Below are positions 1 through 10,933 of a stretch of 64,000 nucleotides of DNA, piece by piece. The notes under the pieces are model-generated. The model worked only from the letters and a program-made list of their open reading frames with translations, had not been told where the DNA came from and did no database searches. The stretch's first letter is position 1. Each line of letters starts with the position of its first letter. A program made the translations under genes and the position numbers. The stretch lies in the NCBI GenBank assembly GCA_034440575.1, contig JAOTOL010001473.1:327501-391500 (forward strand), in the 5' to 3' direction. The stretch is from Imbricaverruca yamaguchii (lineage: Eukaryota > Arthropoda > Thecostraca > Neoverrucidae).

Positions 1-656
1 ACGCGGGATGCAGGTGGGCGTGACGACACTGGTAGGTAGTTGCTGGCTTATGACAACTGAAGAAATATAACGTACCCGGAATCTAACCACCCTCAATGTC
101 CAGTCCAGTCCAGTACTTCGACCGGAGAGGTGCGGGTTGGGTATAGCTGGGTGTGTGAGGTGCCAAGTGAAGTGCTGGAGAAGTTTTTCCGAGCTAAGCG
201 CCGTCAAGTCATCATATATTGTCATTTGTGGTAAGGCTGAAGTACATTCAAGCTGGCATTATGGTTACGCACTGCCGATGGGGCGCTACCTAGTGTCCTA
301 AAGCAGTATTGCACCGCTACTTGAGTAGGCCTAGGACCTATTTTAATGTTGTTTTTGTAACAGCAATTTACATTATTCTGAGTTGCTTGCCAGCATTGCT
401 GTAATATTGTCGTAATTCCTCCATGCATGGGTCTCTTCAATGATTTGTTTTCTGTGGCGGGGTCCCGGTGTGATTTTTAAAGGAAAGTTTGAAGTTTAAG
501 CCAATTTCTTATTTCTTGGACTTAATTTTTTCTTAATGCAATGTCTATGAATGTGCTGAATATGGTATGACCAATCATTTCCCCTGGCAATGCATACTTT
601 TAAGTTTGGAGGTGAACTACCTAGGTAGGTAACACCCCAAAAGGAGCTTGAAGTTA

Positions 657-722
657 ATAGGTAGGTAGGTAGGTAGGTACTAGGTAGGTAGGTAGGTACC
701 TACCTGCCTGCCTACCTACTTA
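657..722. repeat. TAGG/CCTA tetranucleotide repeat with inverted arm
   Basis: About ten TAGG units run into CCTA/CCTG units, so the right end is the reverse complement of the left and can fold back on itself. A related but shorter inverted pair is seen around 49130-49220. Confidence 0.8.
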
Positions 723-1446
723 CTAGAAAGCCATAATGAAGTCACTTTTTTGGCCATTACACCAGATTTTAAAAAAGTGACTGCTGATATCTTGTACCAC
801 AACAGCTACAATGAAGTAGGTAATCCTGCACAACGTTTTTGTGTTCAGAATACATGACACTACTACAAAATAATTTTATCTTAAATTTGCTCTTTGCAAG
901 TGGTTAGAGGATTTTCATTCAAAGAAATTGCTTAAATATGGATAGCTTGCTCATTTTTGTGTTCAGTAAACATAGAGAACAATTACTGGTTTGACCATAC
1001 AGAAGCAGCAGTAGGACTATTTGTTGCATAACATGTTCAGTGTTCAGAACCCCCATCTTTTCATAACTTAATATTGCATAAAATTATGTTCAAAATGAAG
1101 AAAAAAGTAACCTAACCTAACCTTGTCTAGCCTTCCATGCAAGAAAAGAAATTCTTTGTTTAAGAGTGTGAAATTTACCAAACAATTTGCCAAACAAAAA
1201 CAATAAAAACCAACCTAACCTGACATAGCCTAAACTGGCCTGGACTGCTTTTGAACAAACTCATTAAAAAAATTATTAATGTGCTTTCAAGTGGTAACAA
1301 AAAGATTTTGCACATTTGCCTTCATAAAGAAAACAAGGTCTATGTTTAGTCAAGTTAGGCTAGTTTAGGTCTTTTAGATTAGACAGTTTTACCAATAATT
1401 AAAAGCAAAAATTCAAAGAAATTTTGCCTAGTATTTAGTAAGAAAA

Positions 1447-1516
1447 TATATACCTAGTATTTCAAAGAAATACTAGGTATGTACTGCATTTTTCCAAATG
1501 CAGTATATACCTAGTA
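1447..1516. repeat. Two adjacent perfect hairpins between direct repeats
   Basis: A 13-bp perfect inverted repeat with a 3-nt loop (1451-1479) is followed by a 10-bp perfect inverted repeat with a 4-nt loop (1482-1505). The pair is bracketed by direct copies of TATATACCTAGTA at 1447-1459 and 1504-1516. No coding sequence overlaps. Confidence 0.75.
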
Positions 1517-2184
1517 GGTTGAGTTTGGTTTTTATGTATTGGTTTTCTTCTTCAGAAACTGAATTGTTCTATGTTTTATAATTGTATTTGGTTGGTTTGG
1601 TTGTTTTCAAAGGGAGAGGCCAGGTTAGTTTAGGTTGTGTTGCATTTGTACTTTTGAAAGCTTTTTATGCTGTTGCCTCACTCAAGGCCCTTTTTAGGTG
1701 TGATGTTTCTCACAACCGGAAAATGAAGAATTTGCAAAGAAAAATAGTTGTCCCATTATCCTAGTCACATTCATAAACATTGAATTGGAATGATACATTT
1801 ATACAATTCATAAAACACCTTGAACATAAATGTACCTATACAAAATTATATATTTGTTTCTGAAAATTTGTAAACTTACAACAAAGCCAAACCCAGGTAC
1901 CTGACCTAACCTAACCTAGTATAAACCCTTTGTGTTTTGTGGAGGTAGAATGTTTGTAAAATGTGTCATGGTTACCTTCAACCACAATAATACAGGATTT
2001 TCTTTATAGATAGCACACAGCACAAATATGCATTGAAGTAGAACACCTATACCCATGCAGTCTAATGCCCTGTTCTCTTGCCTGGTTCTCTCACTTGTTT
2101 GGCTTCCAAAATTCTTGAGCATCACTCACCCAGAAATAAGTTCTGTGGCTGATCAAGGGGAGCCCATATTTTTGGGAATGCCTG

Positions 2185-4108
2185 TCCCTGAAATTAAAGA
2201 AGACATAAAGACATAAACGATTAGTGCAACTATAAGCCACAAGGGCCCTTCTTGGTTGCACTCTGTACACTGACCCAGTCACCCACCAAATCTGACAATC
2301 AGCCCTCCCTGTAATAGTGAAAAGCAAGCCCTCTATTCTTATTATGATTGTCCATGCTGTTTTTAAAGATGTTCAATGTGCTGCTACTGACAATGTTTTC
2401 TGGCAGCTGGTTCCAGTGTTCCACTACCCTGCTGGTGAAAAAAGTCTGCCTTAACCTTGTTCTGCTGTGGTTAACTTTAATTTTGAATTTATCACCTCTA
2501 ACTGCATAATTTCTGTTCAATTCAAACATTTCCCAAAGATATCCCCTCTCCAGACCATGGACAAATTTAAAGACCTTGATGAGATCTCCTTCAATTTCTT
2601 CAATCTTTTCTCATATGCCAGGTTGCTTATGCCATTAACCATTTTTGTAGCCCTCCTTTGTACTCTCTCTAAAAGCCAACAATCTTTTTCATAGCTAGGA
2701 GACCAAGCTTGGATGCAGTATTCCAAATGTGGCCTGACATATGCACAGTAAAGCTTCCTGATGACTTCCTCACTTCTGTATGATACATTCCTATTGATTG
2801 CCCCAAGCATTCTCAGTGCCTTCTTCCTGGCTTCCTTGGTCTATTCTGATGCCCCCAATTTTGAATTTAGAATAACACCTAAATCCTTCTCCTGTTGAGT
2901 CACTGATAGCACTTGGCCACCCATCAAGTATGGAGCCTTCATATGCTGCTTACCTACATGCATGATTTTGCACTTATCAAAATTAAATTTCATTTGCCAT
3001 TCTTTAGACCACTTCACAAGTTCGTCTAAGTCTTTTTGCAGCAAGATATGCTCATTTTGACCTGTTATTGTCCTAAAGACCTTCAAATCATCCGAAAATT
3101 TCACAACTTTACTGCTTATGCCACTTTCCATGATATCTACAAATATAATCAACAGTAGTGGCTCCAGTACTGACCCCTGGGGGACTCCACTAAGAACATT
3201 TTGTCATGATGACTTTGTACTATTTAGCATCACTCTTTGCTGTCTACCTGTAAGCCACAACTCTATCCATTTTAAGATGCTACCTGCAATACCATGGGAC
3301 TGAAGCTGTATCATTAACCGTTTATGGGGCACCTTGTCAAAGGCATTACTAAAGTCAAGATATGCTACATCAACCTGATTTCCCTGATCAAATTGTTCTG
3401 TGGCGAAGTTCAAAAAGTCCAAGAGGTTTGTGAGACACGATCGTCCTTTTCTAAACCCATGTTGAGTATCTTGAATCAATCTGCTACCTTCCAGATAACT
3501 AACTATCCTATCCTTGATAATTGATTTGAGTACCTTGCAGACTAGGGATGTGAGACTTACTGGCCTATAGTTTTCAGCTTTCCCTCTTTCTCCTTTCTTG
3601 AAAATAGGAACTACATTTGCCCTTTTCCAATCGGTTGGAATTTCATTTTGTGAAACTGATCTACAAAATATTATACTAAGTGGAAATGCCAGTTCCTTTT
3701 CAGTTTCCGCAACACCCTAGCATAAATATCATCAGGTCCTGCTGTGTTGTTTGGCTTTATTTTCCTGATATAATTGTAAACAACATCACTATCAATGAAA
3801 TCAACATCATTTGGCAGATCCCATGTCACTGAACTATGGTGTATGCTCGGCAGATTGGTCATATCTTCCAATGTAAACACTGATTTAAACTGCTTGCTCA
3901 GCTCCGCAACCATCTCACTATCCTCACCCAGTGTAGTCCCGTTTACTTCCAGTGGACCAATTGTGCTAGAAACTTTACTCAGCTTGTAGAAACTAAAGAA
4001 CTTTTTACTGTCCCCATTACAGTTTCTAGCTGAATCCAGTTCTTTTGCTTGCTTTGCTGCTCTGGTTTTTTGCTTCACAGTATCTAGCTTCTCAATATGC
4101 CTTTAGAT
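2185..4108 (-). mobile_element. CR1-A LINE copy 1, 5'-truncated, decayed
   Basis: Read on the minus strand this is the RT half of a CR1-clade LINE and its 3' UTR. Conserved pieces are a basic linker (KQKTRAAKQAK, near 4060), the NDVDF...NYIRKIKPN block before the RT, the RT segment with AYLDFSNAFDKVPHKR (about 3330), KFSDDLKVF where active copies have FADD (about 3090), and the thumb region ending ...YCAYVRPHLEYC. Frameshifts break it into several frames. The 3' end (near 2198-2217 on the plus strand) has the octamer-type repeat AGACATAA, that is TTATGTCT on the element strand, typical of CR1 tails instead of poly(A). It is about 90% like the copy at 31.2-32.9 kb by eye. The 5' end is truncated in the linker before the RT. 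Confidence 0.9.
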
Positions 4109-4114
4109 TAATGA

Positions 4115-4216
4115 AGATTAATTAAGCTTGATTAGTATATTATAATAAATGTTATAATATATATAATAATATAATCTATTATAATATAATATATTATAAT
4201 ATAATATATAAATAAA
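4115..4216. repeat. TATAA-type AT-rich microsatellite
   Basis: Irregular TATAAT/ATTATA units directly upstream of the truncated 5' end of CR1-A copy 1. Confidence 0.8.
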
Positions 4217-4627
4217 TCACAATTGCTCAATTGGCAAAAAAACAACAAAAACAACCCTTCATATTTTATGAGATACCAACCTAGGCTGAGAATGGGATTA
4301 CATTTACAATCTTCCTGTGGTGATATTGAGATTGGAACAATATGTTATAATTACAGAATTACAAATTGTCCCCATATCAGATGCAGCAGCAGCCTATCTC
4401 ATGTGGCTGTATGCACCTTCATCAGATCTTTCAATGTAGGGCTTCCCTTGGTTAGCTGCCCATAGATCATTATTGCTAAAACATAGGTGCAGTGGGATGC
4501 AAATGAGAGCTATATATGCATGGGATCAGGATACAGAGCACATCAAAACACATAGCTACACGTTAAGATCGCGTTCGTCGTAGCTGCTGGCTATGATTAC
4601 ACGCAGTTGAGCGGGTATAATATGATG

Positions 4628-4795
4628 TGATCAGTATTCTGTTTCTTATTAATTCATTCAGCACCTGTGCTCATCATGTCAATTGTATTCATATCATGGC
4701 AGTGATCAGTGTTCCGTTTCTTATTAATTCACTGAGAACCTGTGCCCATTGAGCACCATACCAGTAACCATGTCAATTGTATTCATAGCATGCCA
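4628..4795. repeat. Imperfect tandem duplication, about 75-90 bp unit
   Basis: Two copies start at the TGATCAGT motifs at 4628 and 4703. Both carry TTTCTTATTAATTCA and end with TGTCAATTGTATTCATA. The remainder of 4216-5016 shows no gene. Confidence 0.7.
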
Positions 4796-5025
4796 TGTCA
4801 TGCCATGACAACTAGATTCCACTGGCTGGGAGATCGTTAATTTGCAGTACATGCTGCTACACGTTCCATGTCTATTTGTACTTTTTTATCACCTTCAAAC
4901 TACCGCTTTTAGAAACAGACACGCTATCGAGATATACAGTTCATCTGGGCTTAATTTATCTCTGTTATGATGAGCATACAGTCAACAGTTATACTGGTGT
5001 CAACTGCACATAGTTCATGTTTTGG

Positions 5026-5085
5026 ATGGGCGCTGTATAACCTCTGCAGTTGATGCGCCCTAACACCCAAATAACTAACTAACTA
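5026..5085 (+). mobile_element. I-LINE 3' tail, 60-bp stand-alone insertion
   Basis: The insert matches the last ~55 bp of the full-length I-LINE (37019-37070): a GGGCGC...GCGCCC stem followed by a CCCAAATAACTAAC-type tail. It is flanked by the 9-bp repeat ATGTTTTGG at 5017-5025 and 5086-5094, taken as a target-site duplication. Confidence 0.75.
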
Positions 5086-5129
5086 ATGTTTTGGGTACTG
5101 CCTGGTGCCTGCTGGTAACGATAACAGAA

Positions 5130-5555
5130 AGCTTGGTCTCCTAGCTATGAAAAAATTGTTGGCTTTTAGAGAGGGTACAAAAGAGGGCTACAAAAATGGT
5201 TAATGGCATAAGCAACCTGGCAAATGAGGAAAGATTGACGAACTTGAATATGTTTTCACTTAGATATAGAAGGCTGAGAGGAAATCTTATCGAGGTCTTT
5301 AAATTTGTCCATGGTCTGGAGAGGGGATATCTTGGGGGAATGTTTGAATTGAATGTGCTGCTACATTGTCAGTAGCAGCACATTGAGCATCTTTAAAAAC
5401 AGCATAGACAATCATTATAAGACTAGAGGGCTTGCCTTTCAGTATTACAGGGAGGGCTGATTGACAGATTTGGTGGGCAACTGGTTCAGTGTACAGAGTG
5501 CAACCAAGAAGGGCCCTTGTGGCTCATAGGTGCACTAATCTTTTATGTCTTTATG
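5130..5555 (+). mobile_element. CR1-A LINE copy 2a, 3' fragment with internal deletion
   Basis: Begins inside the RT thumb region (SYEK...LERVQKRATKMVNGISNLA in intact copies) and runs to the 3' terminal TTTATGTCTTTATG. A segment of roughly 90 bp is missing around 5350, where a GTGCTGCTACA...TGTAGCAGCAC-like inverted scar is seen. It is followed without a gap by another CR1-A 3' end. Confidence 0.85.
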
Positions 5556-5869
5556 AACAGAAACCATGCAATTGGAGGCCTTAAATTCAAAATTAAAGTT
5601 AACCACAGCAGAACAAGGTTAAGACAGACTTTCTTCACCAAGAGGGTAGTAGAACACTGGAACCAGCTGCCAGAAAACATTTTCAGTAGCAGCACATTGA
5701 ACATCTTTAAAAACAGCATAGACAATCATTATAAAAATAGAGGGCTTGCTTTTCAGTATTACAGGGAGGGCTGATTGACAGATTTGGTGGGAGACTGGTT
5801 CAGTGTACAGAGTGCAACCAAGAAGGGCCCTTGTGGCTCATAGTTGCACTAATCTTTTGTGTCTTTATG
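5556..5869 (+). mobile_element. CR1-A LINE copy 2b, short 3' fragment
   Basis: Starts at the codons for NRN(D/H)A in the C-terminal part of ORF2, includes the end of the protein (HWNQLPEN...YREG, stop near 5772) and the 3' UTR, and ends with GTGTCTTTATG. It abuts the terminal repeat of copy 2a on its left and the start of copy 3 on its right. Confidence 0.85.
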
Positions 5870-5944
5870 GCATTCCAAACACGTGTGTGAAGTGAGGAAT
5901 GTTGCTAATAATGCTGGTTGCATTCATAATAGACATGTATCATG

Positions 5945-6178
5945 CACCTTGTGGTCAACATGAGTCAACATGGAGCCTCCCCTGAGTGGAGCTCTAGGGC
6001 ACTGGCAGCCAACGCCAGGGTAGGTAAGCTCTGCCATGAGTTAGGCTTCACCTTTGTAGACGAGTGGTGCAGGTTTTATGCATCATGGGACCTCTATCAG
6101 AGGGATGGCCTGTACTTCTCCAAGAAGGGGGTCCATGTGTTAGGCAAAGTGTATGAGCATGCCCTTCAGGGAAACTAG
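5945..6178 (+). pseudogene. CR1-A ORF1 remnant, esterase C-terminus
   Basis: About 75 residues are open to a TAG at 6176-6178. The end reads FVDEWCRFYASWDLYQRDGL followed by a SKKG helix. This matches the C-terminus of the SGNH-hydrolase (esterase) domain that many CR1-clade elements carry in ORF1, where Asp and His near this point belong to the catalytic triad. Here the usual DG(L/V)H position reads DGLY, so the catalytic His may be lost. The N-terminal block with the nucleophile Ser is missing through 5' truncation. Recognition is from family knowledge, and no activity is expected. Confidence 0.65.
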
Positions 6179-6210
6179 GAAATGGGGAGGGGAGGGATGA
6201 AATTGCATTG

Positions 6211-9200
6211 TGAACTCAGGAATATTCCAATAGTGTCAGTCAAGGCAATACAACCTCAAAGTCAGCGAATAGGGACAGCAGTAGTTCAAGGAGGCAGAGT
6301 GGTAGTTCATCTAGTGATAAAAGAACTCCTCAGCATGAAAAAGTCAAAGGTGGTTATGGAGCATTTGTTAAGTGTATGATGTTTAATGCTCAGAGTATCC
6401 GTTCCAAATTTGATTAGTTCAAGTGTTATGTTGCTGAGGAGTAACCAGATTTTGTTTGCATTACAGAGGCGTTGGTCAGTGAAGGGTATTTTTGGAGATA
6501 ACTTGCAAGACTATGAGATCCAGGGATACCATATGCTTTCGTGCAATAGGGGTCTAGCAGTGAAAGGGGGTGGTGTAATGCTCTATGTGAATAGCTTATT
6601 CAATTCTCAAAAAGAAGCAGGTGGGGATAAAAATGTATGTGGAGTCCATTTGGCTTGATGTCACTGTGGGAAAAGGCAACAGCAATACACTAAGGATAGG
6701 AACGTTCTCCCGATCAGGAACCCTGCCACATTCTCAGCAACTGGAGCTTGATAAGGTTATTTGTGAGGAAATCAGTAGAAACTTTCGGAGGAAGTGTCTT
6801 ATTCTTGGTGACTTTAATCTAAAAGGATATGAAAATGTTGGTGTTGGTTCCCATCATGCAAAATGTTTAGGAAATGCCTTGAAGAGGACCTGTTCTTACA
6901 CCAGTTTGTATCAGAACCTACCAGGCATGGCTCATCCTTGGACCTTGTATTCTCGGATGTAAGTGACTTGGTTCAGGACTTGACTGTAGGAGAAACTCTG
7001 GGAAGAAGTGACCATAACATAGTTAGATTCAGGGCACATGTAGGGGGAAATGATTAAGGATAATTTGGTAAAGGTTCCAAATTTCAACAGAGCAGACTTT
7101 GACTGCATGAGAGCGGGTTTCAGTTCCATCAGATGGGAAGAAGAATTATCCAATTTAAATGGCTGTGAAATGTGGGAAAAGTTCAAATCTTGCTTGAAGG
7201 AAATTCAGATTAGACATGTCCCCCAAATGCAAAGACGCAAAAGAAGGGTAGGAAAGCCAGCATGGCTTACACCAGACTTGACAAAAGCAGTTAAGGCTAA
7301 GAAAGCTGCATTTAGAGTGTTTAAAGAAGCTTCAAATATCGTGAATCTAAAGGCGTATCGAAAAGCTAGAGACACTGTGAAGCAAAAAACCAGAGCAGCA
7401 AAGCGAGCAAAATAACTGGATTTAGCTAGGAACTGTAATGGGGACAGCAAAAAGTTCTTTAGTTTCTACAAGCTGAGTAAAGTTTCTAGCACAATTAGTC
7501 CACCGGAAGTAAATGGGACTACATTGGGTGAGGATAGTGAGATGGTTGAGGAGCTGAGCAAGCAGTTTAAATCAGTGTTTACATTGGAAGATATCACCAA
7601 TCTGCCGACCGTACACCTTAGTTCAGTGACATGCGATCTGATAAATGATGTTGATTTCATTGATAGTGATGTTGTTTACAATCATATCAGGAAAATAAAG
7701 CCAAACAAGGCAGCAGGACCTGATTAAAATTATGCTAGGGTATCGCGGGAAGCTGAAAAGGAACTGGCATTTCCACTTAGTATGATATTTTGTAGATCAG
7801 TTTCACAAAATGAAATTCCAACAGATTGGAAAAGGGCAAATGTAGTTCCTATTTTCAAGAAAGGAGAAAGAGGGAAAGTTGAAAACTATAGGCCAGTAAG
7901 TCTCGTATCCCTAGTCTGCAAGGTACTCGAATCAATTATCAAGGAGAGAATAGTTAGTTATCTGGAAGGAAACAAATTGATTCAAGATATTCAACGTGAG
8001 TTTAGAAAAGGACGATCGCGTCTCACAAATCTCTTGCACTTTTTTAACTTCGCCACATACAAATTTGATCAGGGAAATCAGGTTGATGTAGGATATCTTG
8101 ACTTTAGTAAGGCCTTTGACAAGGTACCCCATAAACGGTTAATGATACAGCTTTAGTCCCATGGTATTGCAGGTAGCATCTTAAAATGGATAGAGTTGTG
8201 GCTTACAGGTAGACAGCAAAGAGTGATGCTAAATAGTACAAAGTCATCATGACAAATGTTCTTAGTGGAGTCCCCCAGGGGTCAGTACTGGAGCCACTAC
8301 TGTTGATTATATTTGTAGATATCACGGAAAGTGGCATAAGCAGTAAAGTTGTGAAATTTTCGGATGATTTGAAGGTCTTTAGGACAATAACAGGTCAAAA
8401 TGAGCATATCTTGCTGCAAAAAAGACTTAGACGAACTTGTGAAGTGGTCCAAAGAATGGCAAATTTAATTTAATTTTGATAAGTGCAAAATCATGCATGT
8501 AGGTAAGCAACATATGAAGGCTCCATACTTGATGGGTGGCCAAGTGCTATCAGTGACTCAACAGAAGAAGGATTTAGGTGTTATTCTAAACGCAAAATTG
8601 GGGGCATCAGAACAGACCAAGGAAGCCAGGAAGAAGGCACTGAGAATGCTTGGGGCAATCAATAGGAATGTATCATACATAAGTGAGGAAGTCATCAGGA
8701 AGCTTTACTGTGCATATGTCAGGCCACATTTGGAATACTGCATCCAAGCTTGGTCTTCTAGCTATGAAAAAGATTGTTGGCCTTTAGAGAGAGTACAAAA
8801 GAGGGCTACAAAAATGGTTAATGGTATAAGCAACCTGGCATATGAGGAAAGTTTGAAGAAATTGAACATGTTTTCACTTAGATATAGAAGGCTGAGAGGA
8901 GATCTCATCGAGGTCCTTAAATTTGACCATGGTCTGGAGGGCGGCTATCTTGGGGAAATGTTTGAATTTAACAGAAATGATGCAATGAGAGGTCATAAAT
9001 TCAAAATTAAAGTTAACCACAGCAGAACAAGGTTAAGACAGACTTTCTTCACCAACAGGTTAGTAGAACACTGGAACCAGCTGCCAGAAACCATTGTCAG
9101 CAGCAGCACATTGAACATCTTTAAAACAGCATACACAATCATTATAAGAATAGAAGGCTTGCGGCGCTGTATAACCTTTGCAGTTGATGCGCCCCAAAAC

Positions 9201-9269
9201 CCCAATAACAACAACAATAGAGGGCTTGCTTTTTTGAGGGCTTGCTTTTCAGTATTACAAGGAGGGCCG
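6211..9269 (+). pseudogene. CR1-A ORF2 (APE endonuclease-reverse transcriptase), broken
   Basis: The reading starts in a Ser-rich linker (about 6230-6340) and enters the endonuclease at MFNAQSIRSKFD (6384). In-frame TAG near 6416 and several frameshifts follow. Endonuclease landmarks are FVCITEALV (about 6450), ILGDFN (about 6803) and GRSDHNIV (about 7000). The RT blocks include WKRANVVPIFKKGERG (about 7830), YLDFSKAFDKVPHKR (about 8094), GVPQGSV (about 8265) and the C-terminal thumb from 8493. The catalytic FADD box is FSDD here. The terminal stop codon is mutated (TGA to CGA), so the frame runs into the 3' UTR. Family: CR1 clade, based on domain order, esterase ORF1 and octamer tail. Confidence 0.85.
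9163..9215 (+). mobile_element. I-LINE 3' tail, 53-bp insertion inside CR1-A copy 3
   Basis: GGCGCTGTATAACC...GATGCGCC plus a CCAATAACAACAAC tail interrupts the CR1-A ORF2 end. Flanking copies AATAGAAGGCTTGC (9149-9162) and AATAGAGGGCTTGC (9216-9229) form a 14-bp target-site duplication with one mismatch. The uninterrupted sequence is seen in copies 2b and 4. Confidence 0.85.
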
Positions 9270-9756
9270 ATTGACAGATTTGGTGGGCAACTGGTTGAGT
9301 GTACAGAGTGCAACCAAGAAGGGCCCTTGTGGCTCATAGTTGCTCTAATCTTTTATGTCTTTATGTCTGTATGTCGAACATGATTTAAAAAAAGAGATTA
9401 TTGTGAAAATGTAGTCCATATCCTGCTGTTTCCTGTCTGGATCGCTGTGCTCATCGGCATGCAAATCCAGCGACTCGAGTTTTAGGTTCATAACGGCAGT
9501 CATCTATCTATATCCCCGCAGTGCCTGTGTTCGACAGCCAGTATACCACACGCCTCTGGAAGTCGGTGCTTCAATGCACAGCATGCACCCATGAACATGG
9601 CGGATACTGCAACTACTACAGTTTATCTGGCACTTGTGGATTTTACTTTTTCCGATGTGAATACATACGTAACTGGTGAAAAGTGATCTGCATAGTGGAT
9701 CGAACTGTTCATTGTCCTATCACTGCTTTCAATTTCTGTATGCTTCTTGTATACTG

Positions 9757-9905
9757 TGGGGCCGCGGTAGCGCAGTCGGTAGAGCGTGAACTCTTGATTG
9801 CAAGATTGTGGGTTCGAATCTCGCAACAGGCGGCATTTATAGGTTCTACCCGCGACCAATCGGCGTGAGAGGTTGGCGACGCTATATGACTTAGCGGTTG
9901 AATGC
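9757..9905 (+). mobile_element. SINE-C, tRNA-derived
   Basis: The pol III A box TAGCGCAGTCGG (9768-9779) and B box GGTTCGAATC (9811-9820) are present. The body GCGACCAATCGGCGTGAGAG and GGTTGGCGACGCTA is shared with the copies near 10.5, 26.6 and 49.7 kb. The 3' boundary is unclear; sequence up to about 10000 may still belong to it. Between 9376 and 9756 nothing is recognised. Confidence 0.75.
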
Positions 9906-10189
9906 GTGTAAACGAACCCGGGGCGCTGGTTGTATGCTATGCATACTTCTTTCTCCATCAATGCACTCTTCTTGACCGCACCCCGTGCTGTATAATGGGT
10001 ATGCCTGTAATTTCATTAACTAACTTCATTAGCTAGCAGGTAAGTCCATTTTGCATTTGTCTCAAATAATCCTGGTCACCTGATGTGACTGAACAATCTA
10101 ATGTAGTTGCCACTAATTTCTAGCATTCATAGCAGCCGGCCGTCACGAGCCTGCTATGATCGAGACAGTCGGAAATGCAGCACCCCGCT

Positions 10190-10330
10190 ACGTCTCAACT
10201 GGATGCTTCCATATCCCATGGAAACCTCGCACATTTGTTGAGAGAACAGGCCAAACCGTCCTGGACTGTATGCATCGCTGTTCGTGCGTCATGTCTTAGT
10301 TTCCTGCCCCCTGCTCGCTGATGGTCGAAT
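10190..10330 (+). mobile_element. I-LINE fragment (C-terminal zinc-motif region), decayed
   Basis: Roughly 80% similar by eye to the part of the full-length I-LINE that encodes the Cys/His motif at the end of ORF2 (near 36310-36420). The alignable core is CTGTTCGTGCGTCATGTCTT against CTGTCTGTGCGTCACGTCTT. The frame is lost. Confidence 0.6.
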
Positions 10331-10399
10331 ATGGTTTGACCCGTGCAACAATTCGCGCTCCGCCATGTACTGGGCAGTCATTCGCACGTGGTTGTTTCG

Positions 10400-10745
10400 G
10401 GGAAACTAGCTCACTCGGTGGGAGGTTTGACTCTCGATCGCAAGATCGTAGGTTCGAATCCCGCAACCGACGGGACGTCGGTTGCGGGATTGTCGCGCTA
10501 ATCTAGGGACTACCGAGTCCATTCGCGATCAATCGGCGTGAGAGGTTGGCGACGTTATGCGACCTAGCAGTTGAATGCGTCGGAAAAGAACATTAGATTC
10601 AGTTGAAATCTTTGATCTGCTCCTACTCTGAAAATTTATGTACTTCTGTCGGCAGATGGCGCCAATCCATTCAAGTAAGGTATCATTGTTATTGACGTTG
10701 TATGACTAACGCGGCCGACGCGCCCCTAAGCCCAAATAACCAACC
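10400..10745 (+). mobile_element. SINE-C with long body and I-LINE-type tail
   Basis: The tRNA-like head (10401-10470) has a clear B box GGTTCGAATCCC. It is followed by the family body (CAATCGGCGTGAGAG, TTGGCGACGTTATGCGAC) and, after about 100 bp of extra sequence, the tail TATGACTAACGCGGCCGACG...CCCAAATAACCAACC (10701-10745) that matches the I-LINE 3' end. The middle part is not seen in the other SINE-C copies, so this may be two neighbouring insertions. Confidence 0.65.
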
Positions 10746-10854
10746 AAACATCGATCACCACTGTGCCACTGATAATTGCCAGCCATTCAGTGATGATGCG
10801 TGCCTCATCTGACGTATCCAATATCGTCAGGTGCACTGAGGTCATGCTCCGAGG

Positions 10855-10933
10855 ATGAGGGGTGTCAAGGCGGCGGTGCCGGCCGCTCTGCTGGCCGCCT
10901 GTCTGGCGGCCATGGTGGTCACGAATCCCATCG
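10855..10933 (+). CDS. Candidate first coding exon: signal peptide, phase-1 donor
   Basis: The ATG at 10855 is the first after an in-frame TGA at 10837. It opens a 26-codon exon that ends in a consensus donor (ATCG|GTGAGT, donor GT at 10934-10935), leaving phase 1. The peptide begins MRGVKAAVPAALLAACLAAM and continues VVTNPI. It has two basic residues in the n-region, then an Ala/Leu/Val-rich hydrophobic core, which is the build of a secretory signal peptide. A phase-1 junction after the signal peptide is common in extracellular modular proteins, and the FN3 exon at 49753 also needs a phase-1 donor, but 39 kb of repeats separate them, so linkage is speculative. No TATA box or acceptor was assigned. 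Confidence 0.45.

Larger units (their letters stand above)
1..2184. other. AT-rich non-coding stretch
   Basis: No gene is recognisable on either strand; the open frames are short and lack domain-like composition. The stretch holds a TAGG tetranucleotide tract (657-722), a hairpin cluster (1447-1516) and three short CCTAA runs (near 1108, 1213 and 1899) that match the arthropod TTAGG telomere unit on the complementary strand but are only two or three units long. Confidence 0.5.
5870..9375 (+). mobile_element. CR1-A LINE copy 3, longest copy, inactive
   Basis: This copy keeps the tail of ORF1 (esterase-like), a serine-rich start of ORF2, the APE endonuclease, the RT, and the 3' UTR with terminal TTTATGTC-type repeats (about 9350-9375). 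Many stops and frameshifts make it a pseudo-element. A 53-bp I-LINE tail was later inserted at 9163-9215. The 5' part of ORF1 and the 5' UTR are absent, so the element is 5'-truncated at or near 5870. Confidence 0.9.

Noticed and set aside
1108..1124. Telomeric repeat
   Set aside because: Only two to three CCTAA units; dispersed motifs of this length are common and do not show a telomere.
9757..9830. Functional tRNA genes at SINE heads (also 12427, 53445, 54815)
   Set aside because: A and B boxes are good but acceptor-stem pairing is poor, and family-specific bodies, tails and target-site duplications follow; they are SINEs.
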